A stretch of 64,000 nucleotides of DNA from DATIYF01 sp035517775. GTDB taxonomy: Bacteria > Acidobacteriota > Terriglobia > Terriglobales > Acidobacteriaceae. The notes below the pieces were generated by a model, which was not told where the DNA came from, did not search any database, and saw nothing but the letters and a program-made list of their open reading frames with translations. Positions 7,770 through 14,953 of this stretch are shown here, in pieces. The stretch is from NCBI GenBank assembly GCA_035517775.1, contig DATIYF010000089.1, positions 1 to 64,000 of the forward strand, given 5' to 3'. Position numbers and translations under genes: made by a program. The first letter of the stretch is position 1. Every line of letters starts with the position of its first letter.

Positions 7770-10043
7770 TCACGTGGCGACCGGCACAGCTTCCGGGGCG
7801 AGGCAGGCTGCGCCCACCACTTCCACGGTAGCGTTGTAATCGGGCACGCCGCTCGGGTCGAGCCGGCCGACCGGCACCAGCACGTTGATTTCGGGCCAGT
7901 GCGCCTGCAGGCAACCGGGTTTGATGCGATCAATTTTGACGCGGCCGTGGAATTCGCCCAGGTGATTGCGCAAGATAATGGCGTCGCCGTTTGTCAGGCC
8001 CAGGCGCGCGGCATCCTCAGCAGAGATGATCACGTCATCGCGGCGCGCGCCGGTAATGGGATCGGTCTGCGCATTGATGATGCTGTTGAACTGTTTGCCG
8101 CGGCGGGTGGCCACCAGGAACTGGCCTTCGGGGACGTGCTCTTCGGGCAGTTCCACGGCGCTGAAATGGCCCATGCCATCGGGCGTCAGGCAGCGGTGTT
8201 CGAGCAAGCGCGCTCCGCCGTACTGGAACTGGTCGCCCTTCTTCTGCAGCTTGGCAATGCCTTTATAGGTCGGGCAGACGCGGTCAATCTCGTTGCGAAT
8301 GTCCTGGGTGTCTGTCCAGGGAAATGCGGCCCTGGCGCGTTCGGGCTCGAGGGCGCGAGCCACCAGCACGGGAATCTCCCACTCGTCTTTGGCTTCAGGA
8401 ATGCGCGGGCCGGGAATCTCGGGGCTGTAAATGATGCGGCGCTCGGTGCTGGTCTCGGTGCCGCCGGCGCGCTGCTCGTAGCGAGTGCGCGCGGGCAGCA
8501 GAACCACAGTATCGGCGGGCTCGACCAGCATGGTTGGGTTGACGACGATATCCTGGTGAATGCGGAGCTTGATCTTGCTGAGCGCGCGATGAACCAGCCT
8601 GGGCTCGGGCAAGGTTTGCTTGAAGTTGCCACCGCTCTGCCAGAGGGCGTCAATTTCTCCGCGCTCGGCGGCCAATACCATGTGGGCGGCGCTGATGCCC
8701 TTCCAGGAGGGCGGCTCGAAGCCCCACATCTCAGGAGCAGCGAATTTTCTGGCGTTTTCTTGGCTGATAGGCGAGCCCATGACGTAGGCGCCGGGCTGGC
8801 CGCCCATCTCTGCGCCGCCCTGCACGCCGCTGTGGCCGCGAATCGGCATGAGCCCGGTGTGGGGCCTGCCGATGTTGCCTTTGCAGAGCTGGAGATTCAC
8901 CAGGGCGCGGACGTTATCGCTGCCGTAACGGTGCTGGGTGATGCCCATGCTCCAGACGACGATGGCGTGCCGGGCCTTGCCGTAGGCCTCCGCGAAGCGA
9001 AACATATCGGCACGGGTGAGGCCGGAGCTGCGCTCGAGTTCTTGCCAACTGAGGGCGGCGACCTTGGCTTCGAGATCACTCCAGCCCACCGTGCGCTGCG
9101 CGATGAATTGACGATCCACCCAGCCGTTTTCGATGAGGTGTTTGATGACGCCGTAGAAGAAAGCAATGTCGCCGCCGGCGTGGACCTGAAAGAAATCGTC
9201 GGCGATGCGCGTGCCGAAGAGCGCGCTTTCGGTGACCGAGGGGACCCAATAGCGCTCGAGGCCGGGCTCAAGATAAGGATTAACCACAAACACCCGGGTG
9301 CCCGCCTTCTTGGCGTAGTGCAGATACTTGGTGGTGACGGGCTGATTGTTGGCGATATTGGAGCCGACGAGGATGACCAGATCGGCGCCGATCCAATCGG
9401 AATACGAGCAGGTGGTGGCGGCGCAGCCCACGGTCGCGCTCAGGGCCAGAGTGCTGGGAGCATGGCAGATGCGGGCGCTGGTATCCACATGGTTGGTGCC
9501 GATGAAGCGGGCGACTTTCTGGTGGGCGTAGTAAGCCTCGTTGGTCAGGCCGCGCGAAGTAAGATACCAGCCCAGGCGATGAGGATCAGTGCGGCGCAAA
9601 CCTTCGGCAACGGTGGAGATGGCTTCCTGCCAGGAGAGGCGGCGAAAACCCTTTTCGCCCTTGTGGCGGACCATGGGCACGGCCAGGCGGCCGAGCTTGC
9701 GCAGTTGCTTTTCGGTTTTCTCCTCCAGAGGAGTGACGTCTTGCAGAATGCGCCAATCCATGGCCGGCATGGTGTTGAAGCGAAGCAGTGAAAGGCGTAC
9801 GGCGCAGAGGTGGACGCCTTTGATGGTCCAGTCATTCATGCCGACGGTGCCGAGGGAACAGCCGTCGCAGCAACCATTGCGGAGAATGCGCCAGGCGTAG
9901 GCGAGGTTATCGCGGTTCTCCCAGGCGGTACCCAAAATGTCGAAATAGGCGTTGGGATGCTGCTGGTTCAGCCCGTAAGGAACCAGGCTTACATGACGGC
10001 TTTTCTTGGCCGCTCTTGGAGAGCGGGAATCAGAGGCGGACAT
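7770..10043 (-). CDS. Molybdopterin oxidoreductase, FdhF/YdeP-like
   Basis: This 757-residue protein is a bis-MGD molybdoenzyme of the FdhF/YdeP branch. The N-terminus has NGCCDGCSLGTVG (Cys58, 59, 62) and GVHLCAVRLSLLRFNTMPA (Cys80), typical of YdeP-like proteins and compatible with an iron-sulfur site. Then come the MGD-binding blocks GWYLTSRGLTNEAYYAHQK, LVILVGSNIANNQPVTTKY and the C-terminal molydop-binding domain with DVIISAEDAARLGLTNGDAI. No twin-arginine signal, so probably cytoplasmic. YdeP in E. coli is linked to acid resistance; the true reaction is not established, and formate oxidation is only suggested by fdhD and the OFA carrier next to it. First gene of the operon, with SD AAGGAG at 10049-10054. 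Confidence 0.85.
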   Translation of the reverse strand: MSASDSRSPRAAKKSRHVSLVPYGLNQQHPNAYFDILGTAWENRDNLAYAWRILRNGCCDGCSLGTVGMNDWTIKGVHLCAVRLSLLRFNTMPAMDWRILQDVTPLEEKTEKQLRKLGRLAVPMVRHKGEKGFRRLSWQEAISTVAEGLRRTDPHRLGWYLTSRGLTNEAYYAHQKVARFIGTNHVDTSARICHAPSTLALSATVGCAATTCSYSDWIGADLVILVGSNIANNQPVTTKYLHYAKKAGTRVFVVNPYLEPGLERYWVPSVTESALFGTRIADDFFQVHAGGDIAFFYGVIKHLIENGWVDRQFIAQRTVGWSDLEAKVAALSWQELERSSGLTRADMFRFAEAYGKARHAIVVWSMGITQHRYGSDNVRALVNLQLCKGNIGRPHTGLMPIRGHSGVQGGAEMGGQPGAYVMGSPISQENARKFAAPEMWGFEPPSWKGISAAHMVLAAERGEIDALWQSGGNFKQTLPEPRLVHRALSKIKLRIHQDIVVNPTMLVEPADTVVLLPARTRYEQRAGGTETSTERRIIYSPEIPGPRIPEAKDEWEIPVLVARALEPERARAAFPWTDTQDIRNEIDRVCPTYKGIAKLQKKGDQFQYGGARLLEHRCLTPDGMGHFSAVELPEEHVPEGQFLVATRRGKQFNSIINAQTDPITGARRDDVIISAEDAARLGLTNGDAIILRNHLGEFHGRVKIDRIKPGCLQAHWPEINVLVPVGRLDPSGVPDYNATVEVVGAACLAPEAVPVAT

Positions 10044-10052
10044 TGGGACTCC

Positions 10053-10118
10053 TTGCCAGGGCCGGGTTTGCCTTCCGCTATGTTACGCCGGAAGGAGCCC
10101 GCTCTTTTGGCCTGGCAA
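10053..10118 (-). promoter_or_regulatory. Long imperfect hairpin leader ending at the SD of the ydeP-like gene
   Basis: On the minus strand, TTGCCAGGCC pairs with GGCC(C)TGGCAA, then GGG with CCC, then CCTTCCG with CGGAAGG around an 11-base loop. The last bases of the outer stem run straight into the Shine-Dalgarno AAGGAG, followed by TCCCA and the ATG at 10043. This geometry fits a translational switch or a metabolite-sensing leader. I could not match it to a named riboswitch, including the molybdenum cofactor motif. Confidence 0.5.
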
Positions 10119-10335
10119 ACCGTAGCACGATACGCCGAAACCGGGGACCGGGACAAGAATTGCGTGGCAGCGGGCCTGCCAACTCAAAGGCGAGCAGGTT
10201 TGCAAGCGCCCCACGCCGGGCGGCATATTAGCGCAGAATTGTTAACAGAAGGTTACAGGGAGCCTCTGCTAGTCTTTTTTTTGCGCGGACGTTCGTTTCA
10301 AGGTTAAGCAAACGCGAGACTGGCAAACTGCGCCT

Positions 10336-10842
10336 CTACTGTTTCTGGCGCAGGCGCAGAATCTGCCTGGCGTGGTGTTCGCCGTGCACGCGGTGGAACT
10401 TGCGCCACTGGCGGCCGGTCAACGGGCCGAGGATAGGGTGGTCGAGCAGTTTCGCTTTTCTTCCGTATTGTTGCTCGCAGCACCTGATCGCCTGGTCCAT
10501 GGCGGCGATCCTGGCTTCCAGATCAGACAGAACGGTTTCCGCGGGCAGGCCGCGCGGGAGAGTGTGTTGCGGGGCCTGGCGGCCGCGGGGCATGTGGCCA
10601 AAGCCGACCACCAGCAGGGCGGCGAAACGCTGACGGCGGGTGGCGGGGCTTACCAGCGGCTTGCCTGCCTGCAGGCAGCGCTCGAAGCCTTTGGCGGTTC
10701 CGGTAAAGGTGCGGTAGAGGTGCTCCAGAATTTCCGCGGCCGACCATTTGCCTTCGGCGGGGCGGCGGGCAAGCTGCTCGGGGCTCATTCCATGAACAGC
10801 CGAGCTGAGAGCGCGCTGCAGGCGAAGCAGGTTGGGGTCCAT
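10336..10842 (-). CDS. DinB-like / DUF1569 family protein
   Basis: A 168-residue four-helix-bundle-type protein. WSAAEILEHLYRTF carries an early histidine (H41), and the C-terminal HPILGPLTGRQWRKFHRVHGEHHARQ carries the closely spaced His residues expected of the DinB_2/DUF1569 metal site. Such proteins are often thiol- or metal-dependent enzymes of unknown substrate; bacillithiol S-transferases belong to the same superfamily, which is of note because a bacillithiol gene lies at 34286-35038. That link is inference. Stands alone, with no operon partner. Confidence 0.7.
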   Translation of the reverse strand: MDPNLLRLQRALSSAVHGMSPEQLARRPAEGKWSAAEILEHLYRTFTGTAKGFERCLQAGKPLVSPATRRQRFAALLVVGFGHMPRGRQAPQHTLPRGLPAETVLSDLEARIAAMDQAIRCCEQQYGRKAKLLDHPILGPLTGRQWRKFHRVHGEHHARQILRLRQKQ

Positions 10843-10897
10843 GACTGATTCCGACTGCCAATTGTACGGCGACCGTGCTGGGGGCGGGAGAAGCGCT

Positions 10898-10951
10898 TAA
10901 CCGCTGAGGCCGGGAAGATCGCGCTGAGTTCGCCGAGAGGATTCAGGGAAG
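10898..10951 (+). repeat. Degenerate TTAACCGCNGAG repeat, copy 2
   Basis: GCTTAACCGCTGAGG, then CGCGCTGAG and CGCCGAGAGG steps. Same orientation and core as copies at 11668-11770 and 12431-12505. Confidence 0.6.
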
Positions 10952-11041
10952 CAAACCGGCCTTTCATATCCTGGGTAAGAGCCGGTGGGCGCAGGTAGTA
11001 GAATGGGAGCCGATTTTTCAACTTCGGTTCGGCAGGTGTGC

Positions 11042-11662
11042 ATGAAGAAATTGCTGCTCGGGATGTTGAGCCTGGCCCTGATTGCGCTGGCGGGATGTTC
11101 CTCGGAGTCTACGCAGCCGGCAGAGAAGCCGCAGCCCAAACCGGCCGAGTATCTTACCGGGCGGGCCGCCTTTCAGAAGCTGTATGTGGCGGCGCACGGC
11201 TGGGCGCGGGACGCGCAGGCTTTCCGGCTGGAATCGCTGATGACCAGCGACTACAAGGGCAAAGACGGCAAGTCGGCGGTGTGGCGGGCCAGTTTCGCTT
11301 CGGCGCTGGGCCGCAGCGTGAAGCCTTACACCTGGTCGGGAACGGATGTGGCCGATGCCCCGGCGCGCGGCGTGGACCCAGGCTCAGAAGATACCTATAG
11401 CCCGAACAATTCCTCGACGCAGGTCTTCGACATTCAATTTCTGAAAGTGGATTCCGATAAGGCGCTGGAAGTGGCGCAGAAACATGGCGGCGACAAGATC
11501 ATGGAGAAGGCCCCGGATACGCCTATCCAGTACGTGCTCGATTGGAACCACAATGAGAACAAACTGGAGTGGCATGTTCTGTACGGCGCCAGCCGCGAGC
11601 AGCCCAAGCTGAATGTGGCGGTGGATGCCACGTCTGGGGAGTTCCTGAGGGTAGAGAAGTAA
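11042..11662 (+). CDS. Lipoprotein of unknown function
   Basis: A 206-residue protein starting at the ATG at 11042 (MKKLLLGML), chosen because it begins an ideal lipoprotein signal ending in the lipobox LAGC (Cys ~18) followed by SSES, predicting an anchored outer-membrane or periplasmic lipoprotein. The open frame runs upstream to 10985 but adds no signal-like sequence. The body has no family I recognise. The end, LNVAVDATSGEFLRVEK, resembles the closing strand of PepSY-type repeats. Monocistronic, between two copies of the TTAACCGC repeat. Confidence 0.65.
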   Translation: MKKLLLGMLSLALIALAGCSSESTQPAEKPQPKPAEYLTGRAAFQKLYVAAHGWARDAQAFRLESLMTSDYKGKDGKSAVWRASFASALGRSVKPYTWSGTDVADAPARGVDPGSEDTYSPNNSSTQVFDIQFLKVDSDKALEVAQKHGGDKIMEKAPDTPIQYVLDWNHNENKLEWHVLYGASREQPKLNVAVDATSGEFLRVEK

Positions 11663-11667
11663 GAGCA

Positions 11668-11795
11668 TTGAACCGCGAAATGCGCGAAGGTTCACCAAGG
11701 CGAAGCTTAACCGCCGAGTTCGCAAAGGGCCCGCAGGGACGGCAAAGAAACAGAACATCCAGCCGCTGAGTCCGCGGAGCGATCACAGGGACCGC
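11668..11795 (+). repeat. Degenerate TTAACCGCNGAG repeat, copy 3 (compound)
   Basis: Several units follow one another: GAACCGCGAAATGCGCGAAGG, CTTAACCGCCGAGTTCGCAAAGG, GACGGCAAAGAAAC, CAGCCGCTGAGTCCGCGGAG and CAGGGACCGCGAATAGG. This is the longest copy in the window and fills most of the space between two convergent genes. Confidence 0.65.
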
Positions 11796-11833
11796 GAATA
11801 GGATGGCAGAAGGGCGCCGCGCTTGGTTGAGGG

Positions 11834-12397
11834 CTAAGGTTTCGCGTCGCCGGAAGTAGCAGGGTTGGGCTTTTCGCGGCCGAGCTTCTCCAGTTGCTTG
11901 TGGGCGTCTTTGGAGAGCGGCCCATCCGGCAGAATCTTCAAATAGGCCTGGTAATGCAGGGCGGCCTCGCCCGGCCGGTTCATCTTTTCCAGGCACTCGC
12001 CCAGGCGGAAGTTGGCGATGGCATCATCCGGCTTGTAGAACAGCGCTTCGCGATAGCGCGAAGCAGCGGCGCGGTAATTCTTCTGCTTGAAGTAGAAATC
12101 CCCTACCTCGACATCTTTGGCCGCTTTGTGCGGGTCCCAGGGATGCATTTCCTGAACGTCGCCACCGGAATCTTCAGTGTCGGCGGCGGATTCGGCCTCG
12201 GCGTCGGAGACGGCGGCGGCGCTGTCGGGGTGATTCTTAGCGTCATCTTTGGGCGGGCTGAGGTCAATCTTGGTATCGCGGCTGGAACTCTGGCCAGCCT
12301 CGGCGGCCCTGCTGTGAGAGGAGTCCTGAGCGGGTCCGGAGGTTGCCAGGAGCAGGGGAACAGCCAGTAGCAGGACCAGACGAGACATCCACCCCAT
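11834..12397 (-). CDS. Exported tetratricopeptide-repeat protein
   Basis: From the ATG at 12397 (MGWMSRLVLLLAVP) the protein has 187 residues, a signal peptide ending near TSGPAQ, an acidic low-complexity linker, and two or three TPR units (VGDFYFKQKNYRAAASRYREA, NFRLGECLEKMNRPGEAALHYQAYL). TPRs mediate protein contacts; a role in envelope assembly, as for BamD/YfgC-type helpers, is possible but not shown. The frame is open 15 codons further upstream; the later start is preferred because it gives a clean signal peptide. Confidence 0.65.
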   Translation of the reverse strand: MGWMSRLVLLLAVPLLLATSGPAQDSSHSRAAEAGQSSSRDTKIDLSPPKDDAKNHPDSAAAVSDAEAESAADTEDSGGDVQEMHPWDPHKAAKDVEVGDFYFKQKNYRAAASRYREALFYKPDDAIANFRLGECLEKMNRPGEAALHYQAYLKILPDGPLSKDAHKQLEKLGREKPNPATSGDAKP

Positions 12398-12430
12398 TTT
12401 AACGCGGGTTGATGCGAAAAGATCATTTAG

Positions 12431-12505
12431 CACGAAGGGCACGAAGGCGCACCAAGGAAGAGCGTTAACCGCCGAGGGCGCGGAGGGAGCGCGGGGGGCG
12501 CAAGC
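12431..12505 (+). repeat. Degenerate repeat, copy 4 (CACGAAGG unit fused to TTAACCGC unit)
   Basis: GCACGAAGGGCACGAAGGCGCACCAAGG is followed directly by GTTAACCGCCGAGGGCGCGGAGGG. It joins both flavours of the dispersed repeat, showing that the FdhD-tail version and the TTAACCGC version belong together. Confidence 0.6.
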
Positions 12506-12518
12506 GAAATCCTGCGAG

Positions 12519-12556
12519 CAAAAAATCGGGGCTGTTCCCTTTTCGTGGAACAGCCC
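12519..12556 (-). terminator. Rho-independent terminator of the OmpA-family gene
   Basis: A perfect 10-base stem, GGGCTGTTCC (12529-12538) with GGAACAGCCC (12547-12556), around an 8-base loop. On the minus strand it is followed by CGATTTTTTGC. It lies 36 bases past the stop at 12593. Confidence 0.9.
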
Positions 12557-12592
12557 GCATTGGCGAAATCCTCCGGGGGAGGGAGGAAAACT

Positions 12593-13333
12593 TCAGGACT
12601 GGGGAGCCGGCTGATTGGCGGCCGAGGGCGATGACTGCGCCGGGGCGCTCTCACCCGTGGTGTTGGTCATCAGGCGAACATCCACGCGGCGGTTGGCGGC
12701 ACGGCCAGCCTTGGTGTGGTTCGATTCGACCGGCTTATCCTTGCCCAATCCGATCAAATAAATCTTGTAGGCAGGCACGCCGTGGGCCGAAGCCAGGTAC
12801 TGAATAACGGAGTCGGCACGGCGCTGGCTGAGGCCGTAGTTGTAGTCGGCCGGGCCCGTGGAGTCAGTGTTGCCCTGCACGGTGATGATGTAGCCCTTGG
12901 TGCTGGCTACCTGCGCGGCCAACTCGTCGAGGGCGGCCTTGGCCTTCTTGGTCAGATTGTCTTTGTCGAAGCCGAAGTGCACGGCAGCTTCAGTCACCAC
13001 GTGGTAGTTATCCAGATTCGCGACCGTGTTGCTGAGCACATTCACGCGGCCCATGGCGCTGTCAGCCATGGTTTGGGCCTGGGTGGCCTGCTGGTTGGCG
13101 GCTTGCGCCTTCTGCTCGACTTCGGCGGTCTTGGTATTCACGGCCTGAATGCCGGCCTGGGCGCGCGCATCCACGTCCTTAATGGACTTGGTGTTCTGCG
13201 CGGTCATGTCGTCGAGTTCGTTAGTCTTGTTGATCAGCGGCGTAGTCTGCTGGCGGACATAATTCTTCGAGGCACAACCCACAGTCAGTGCCGTGGTCAA
13301 CGCCAGCATAAGAGTGAACGAAGTGCGGTTCAT
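12593..13333 (-). CDS. OmpA-family peptidoglycan-binding lipoprotein
   Basis: A 246-residue protein from the ATG at 13333, which has SD GGAG and opens a lipoprotein signal with lipobox LTVGC. The frame runs upstream to 13504 but lacks support. The middle (residues ~40-110) is heptad-like Ala/Gln/Asn-rich sequence of the Lpp or coiled-coil kind. The C-terminal OmpA domain has AAVHFGFDKDNLTKKA, VQGNTDSTGPADYNYGLSQRRADSV and the closing GRAANRRVDVRLM with the Asp/Arg pair that grips diaminopimelate. It probably tethers the outer membrane to peptidoglycan. It has its own promoter (13493-13521) and terminator. Confidence 0.88.
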   Translation of the reverse strand: MNRTSFTLMLALTTALTVGCASKNYVRQQTTPLINKTNELDDMTAQNTKSIKDVDARAQAGIQAVNTKTAEVEQKAQAANQQATQAQTMADSAMGRVNVLSNTVANLDNYHVVTEAAVHFGFDKDNLTKKAKAALDELAAQVASTKGYIITVQGNTDSTGPADYNYGLSQRRADSVIQYLASAHGVPAYKIYLIGLGKDKPVESNHTKAGRAANRRVDVRLMTNTTGESAPAQSSPSAANQPAPQS

Positions 13334-13492
13334 GTGGAGGGCTCCTTTTCCTCTCGTCTTCGTGTAATACGACTTCCTGGGGCCCGCGGTGAGCATGCGC
13401 TCTGAGAGAGTAGCGCTTCGTGCGTCCCAACTCCAAGATAAGCACGGGGCGTGCCAACCGTGGCCTGATTTCATGGAATTGCTAACCAACTG

Positions 13493-13521
13493 ATAATAGA
13501 ACATTTACCTTAGGAAAACAA
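13493..13521 (-). promoter_or_regulatory. Sigma70-type promoter of the OmpA-family gene
   Basis: On the minus strand TTGTTT (13516-13521), a 17-base spacer and TATTAT (13493-13498) form a near-consensus promoter in an AT-rich patch. The implied 5' leader is about 150 bases. Confidence 0.65.
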
Positions 13522-13612
13522 GAGTTAAAAGGCGCCCGGCTGCGTGTCAAAGGCGGCCAATATAGGGAATTTTTATACGGTGGCGAGCGGGCAACAGAAT
13601 GCGGACGGAATA

Positions 13613-14848
13613 TTAAACAGCTTGCAGATCTCCGGAAGCTGCCTTGGGCGCGGGCGCAGGTTCGCTAGCCTTGTTTTCGAAACGGGATTTCAAGCGCAGG
13701 AAGGGTTGCTCAAAGTACCGGCGGGAAAGGGAGGCCAGAGCTACGGTCAAGACCATCCCGGTGCAGAAGTGAATCATGATGAGGCCGAAGTGTCCTTGGG
13801 GCGAGGAAAGGCCAGGGGCCAGGCGTGCCAGCAAGTGATCGCTGGCCTCGAAGACCAGCATATGGATCAAATAAATGCCGTAACTGATCCTGCCAAGAAA
13901 TTGAAGTACCGGGCGATTTACTAGCGCCTTCCAGGGAGAAGTACCCAGCAGCAAAGCGGCGGAGATCACACCCAGGCAAAGCAGGTCGAGGGCAGTCTCG
14001 CGCAAGGTGCTGCCCAAGACGTGGCCCGCCAGGAAAATACCGAAAGGTGCGCCGAGAGCAAGCATTCCGCCGCCCAGTGCGAGGGCGCCGGCGGCAACGC
14101 GCTTCGTCGCCAGCCGCTGATCGCCCGGCCCGCGGGCCAGAGCGGCGAGAAGGGCTCCCATGGCCAGGCCATCGGCAACGAGCCAGGTATAGCCTGGCCC
14201 CATATCGTAGCCTCGAAGCGCATAGAGCAGCCGCAGGCCAGCGCAAGCGAGGCATACTGCGCCCGCGGCACAAATCACGGCGCGGCGGGAGAGTTTTCGT
14301 ACCGCCGCCGGCCAGAGCAGATAGAAGTGCTCCTCCACGGCCAAGGACCACAGTACGCCATACTGCAAGGGCACACCGAAAAGCCCGCAGACGTTGGAGA
14401 GGTAAATGAAACTCAAGGCCAGAAAAGGCCAGCCCACATGCCGGTCCATCCAGCCGAAGTGCGAGAGCACGGCGAGCAGAAGAAGTACCCCGTAGTAGAG
14501 CGGCAAAATTCTTAGGGCGCGGCGAATGTAAAAGCGCCGGAAGTAGTCGGGACGCTCCCGGGTGTCGAGAAGGATGCCGGTGATAAGGAAGCCTGAGAGG
14601 ACAAAGAACAAGTTGACCCCCACCCAGCCCGGCGCGGTGCTGGCGACCAGAAGCCGAGGAAGAAACGAGAGCCCGGCCAGGCCGTAGGCAAAGTAGAGGC
14701 CGTGAAATAAGACGACCAGAAGGACGGCAATCCCGCGGACCGTATCCAGTTCCGGCATCACAGGCCGGATTAGGTTGCCGGCAACGGTCTTGTTTCCGGC
14801 ACTCATCGAGCCGGCACTCATGAGGGCAAGAGACCCGCGGCTCGGCAT
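13613..14848 (-). CDS. Membrane acyltransferase, family 3 (OafA/YrhL-like)
   Basis: A 411-residue polytopic membrane protein. LDTVRGIAVLLVVLFHG holds the conserved R...H pair of acyltransferase-3 proteins; WVGVNLFFVLSGFLITGILLD, YIRRALRILPLYYGVL and LWSLAVEEHFYLLWPA are further signature blocks. Members acylate cell-surface sugars or peptidoglycan using a donor from the inner face. The acceptor cannot be told. The start is uncertain: ATGs at 14848, 14821 and 14806 are all in frame and none has a clear SD. Confidence 0.85.
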   Translation of the reverse strand: MPSRGSLALMSAGSMSAGNKTVAGNLIRPVMPELDTVRGIAVLLVVLFHGLYFAYGLAGLSFLPRLLVASTAPGWVGVNLFFVLSGFLITGILLDTRERPDYFRRFYIRRALRILPLYYGVLLLLAVLSHFGWMDRHVGWPFLALSFIYLSNVCGLFGVPLQYGVLWSLAVEEHFYLLWPAAVRKLSRRAVICAAGAVCLACAGLRLLYALRGYDMGPGYTWLVADGLAMGALLAALARGPGDQRLATKRVAAGALALGGGMLALGAPFGIFLAGHVLGSTLRETALDLLCLGVISAALLLGTSPWKALVNRPVLQFLGRISYGIYLIHMLVFEASDHLLARLAPGLSSPQGHFGLIMIHFCTGMVLTVALASLSRRYFEQPFLRLKSRFENKASEPAPAPKAASGDLQAV

Positions 14849-14953
14849 TCAGACGGCCGGAATTCAAGCTGACGAGTGCAGGCAGCAAGCATTCGATAGA
14901 CTATAAATTGAATCGCATCGCGGCGCCGGTATTTGTTTTCGAGAATTTGCCAG

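Noticed and set aside
7695..9791. 698-codon open frame on the plus strand
   Set aside because: Antisense shadow of the YdeP-like gene; no domain and Gly/Ala/His-rich composition.
10044..10130. Molybdenum cofactor riboswitch
   Set aside because: Gene context fits, but the compact three-stem hairpin is smaller than that RNA and I could not place its conserved positions. Kept as an unnamed hairpin leader.
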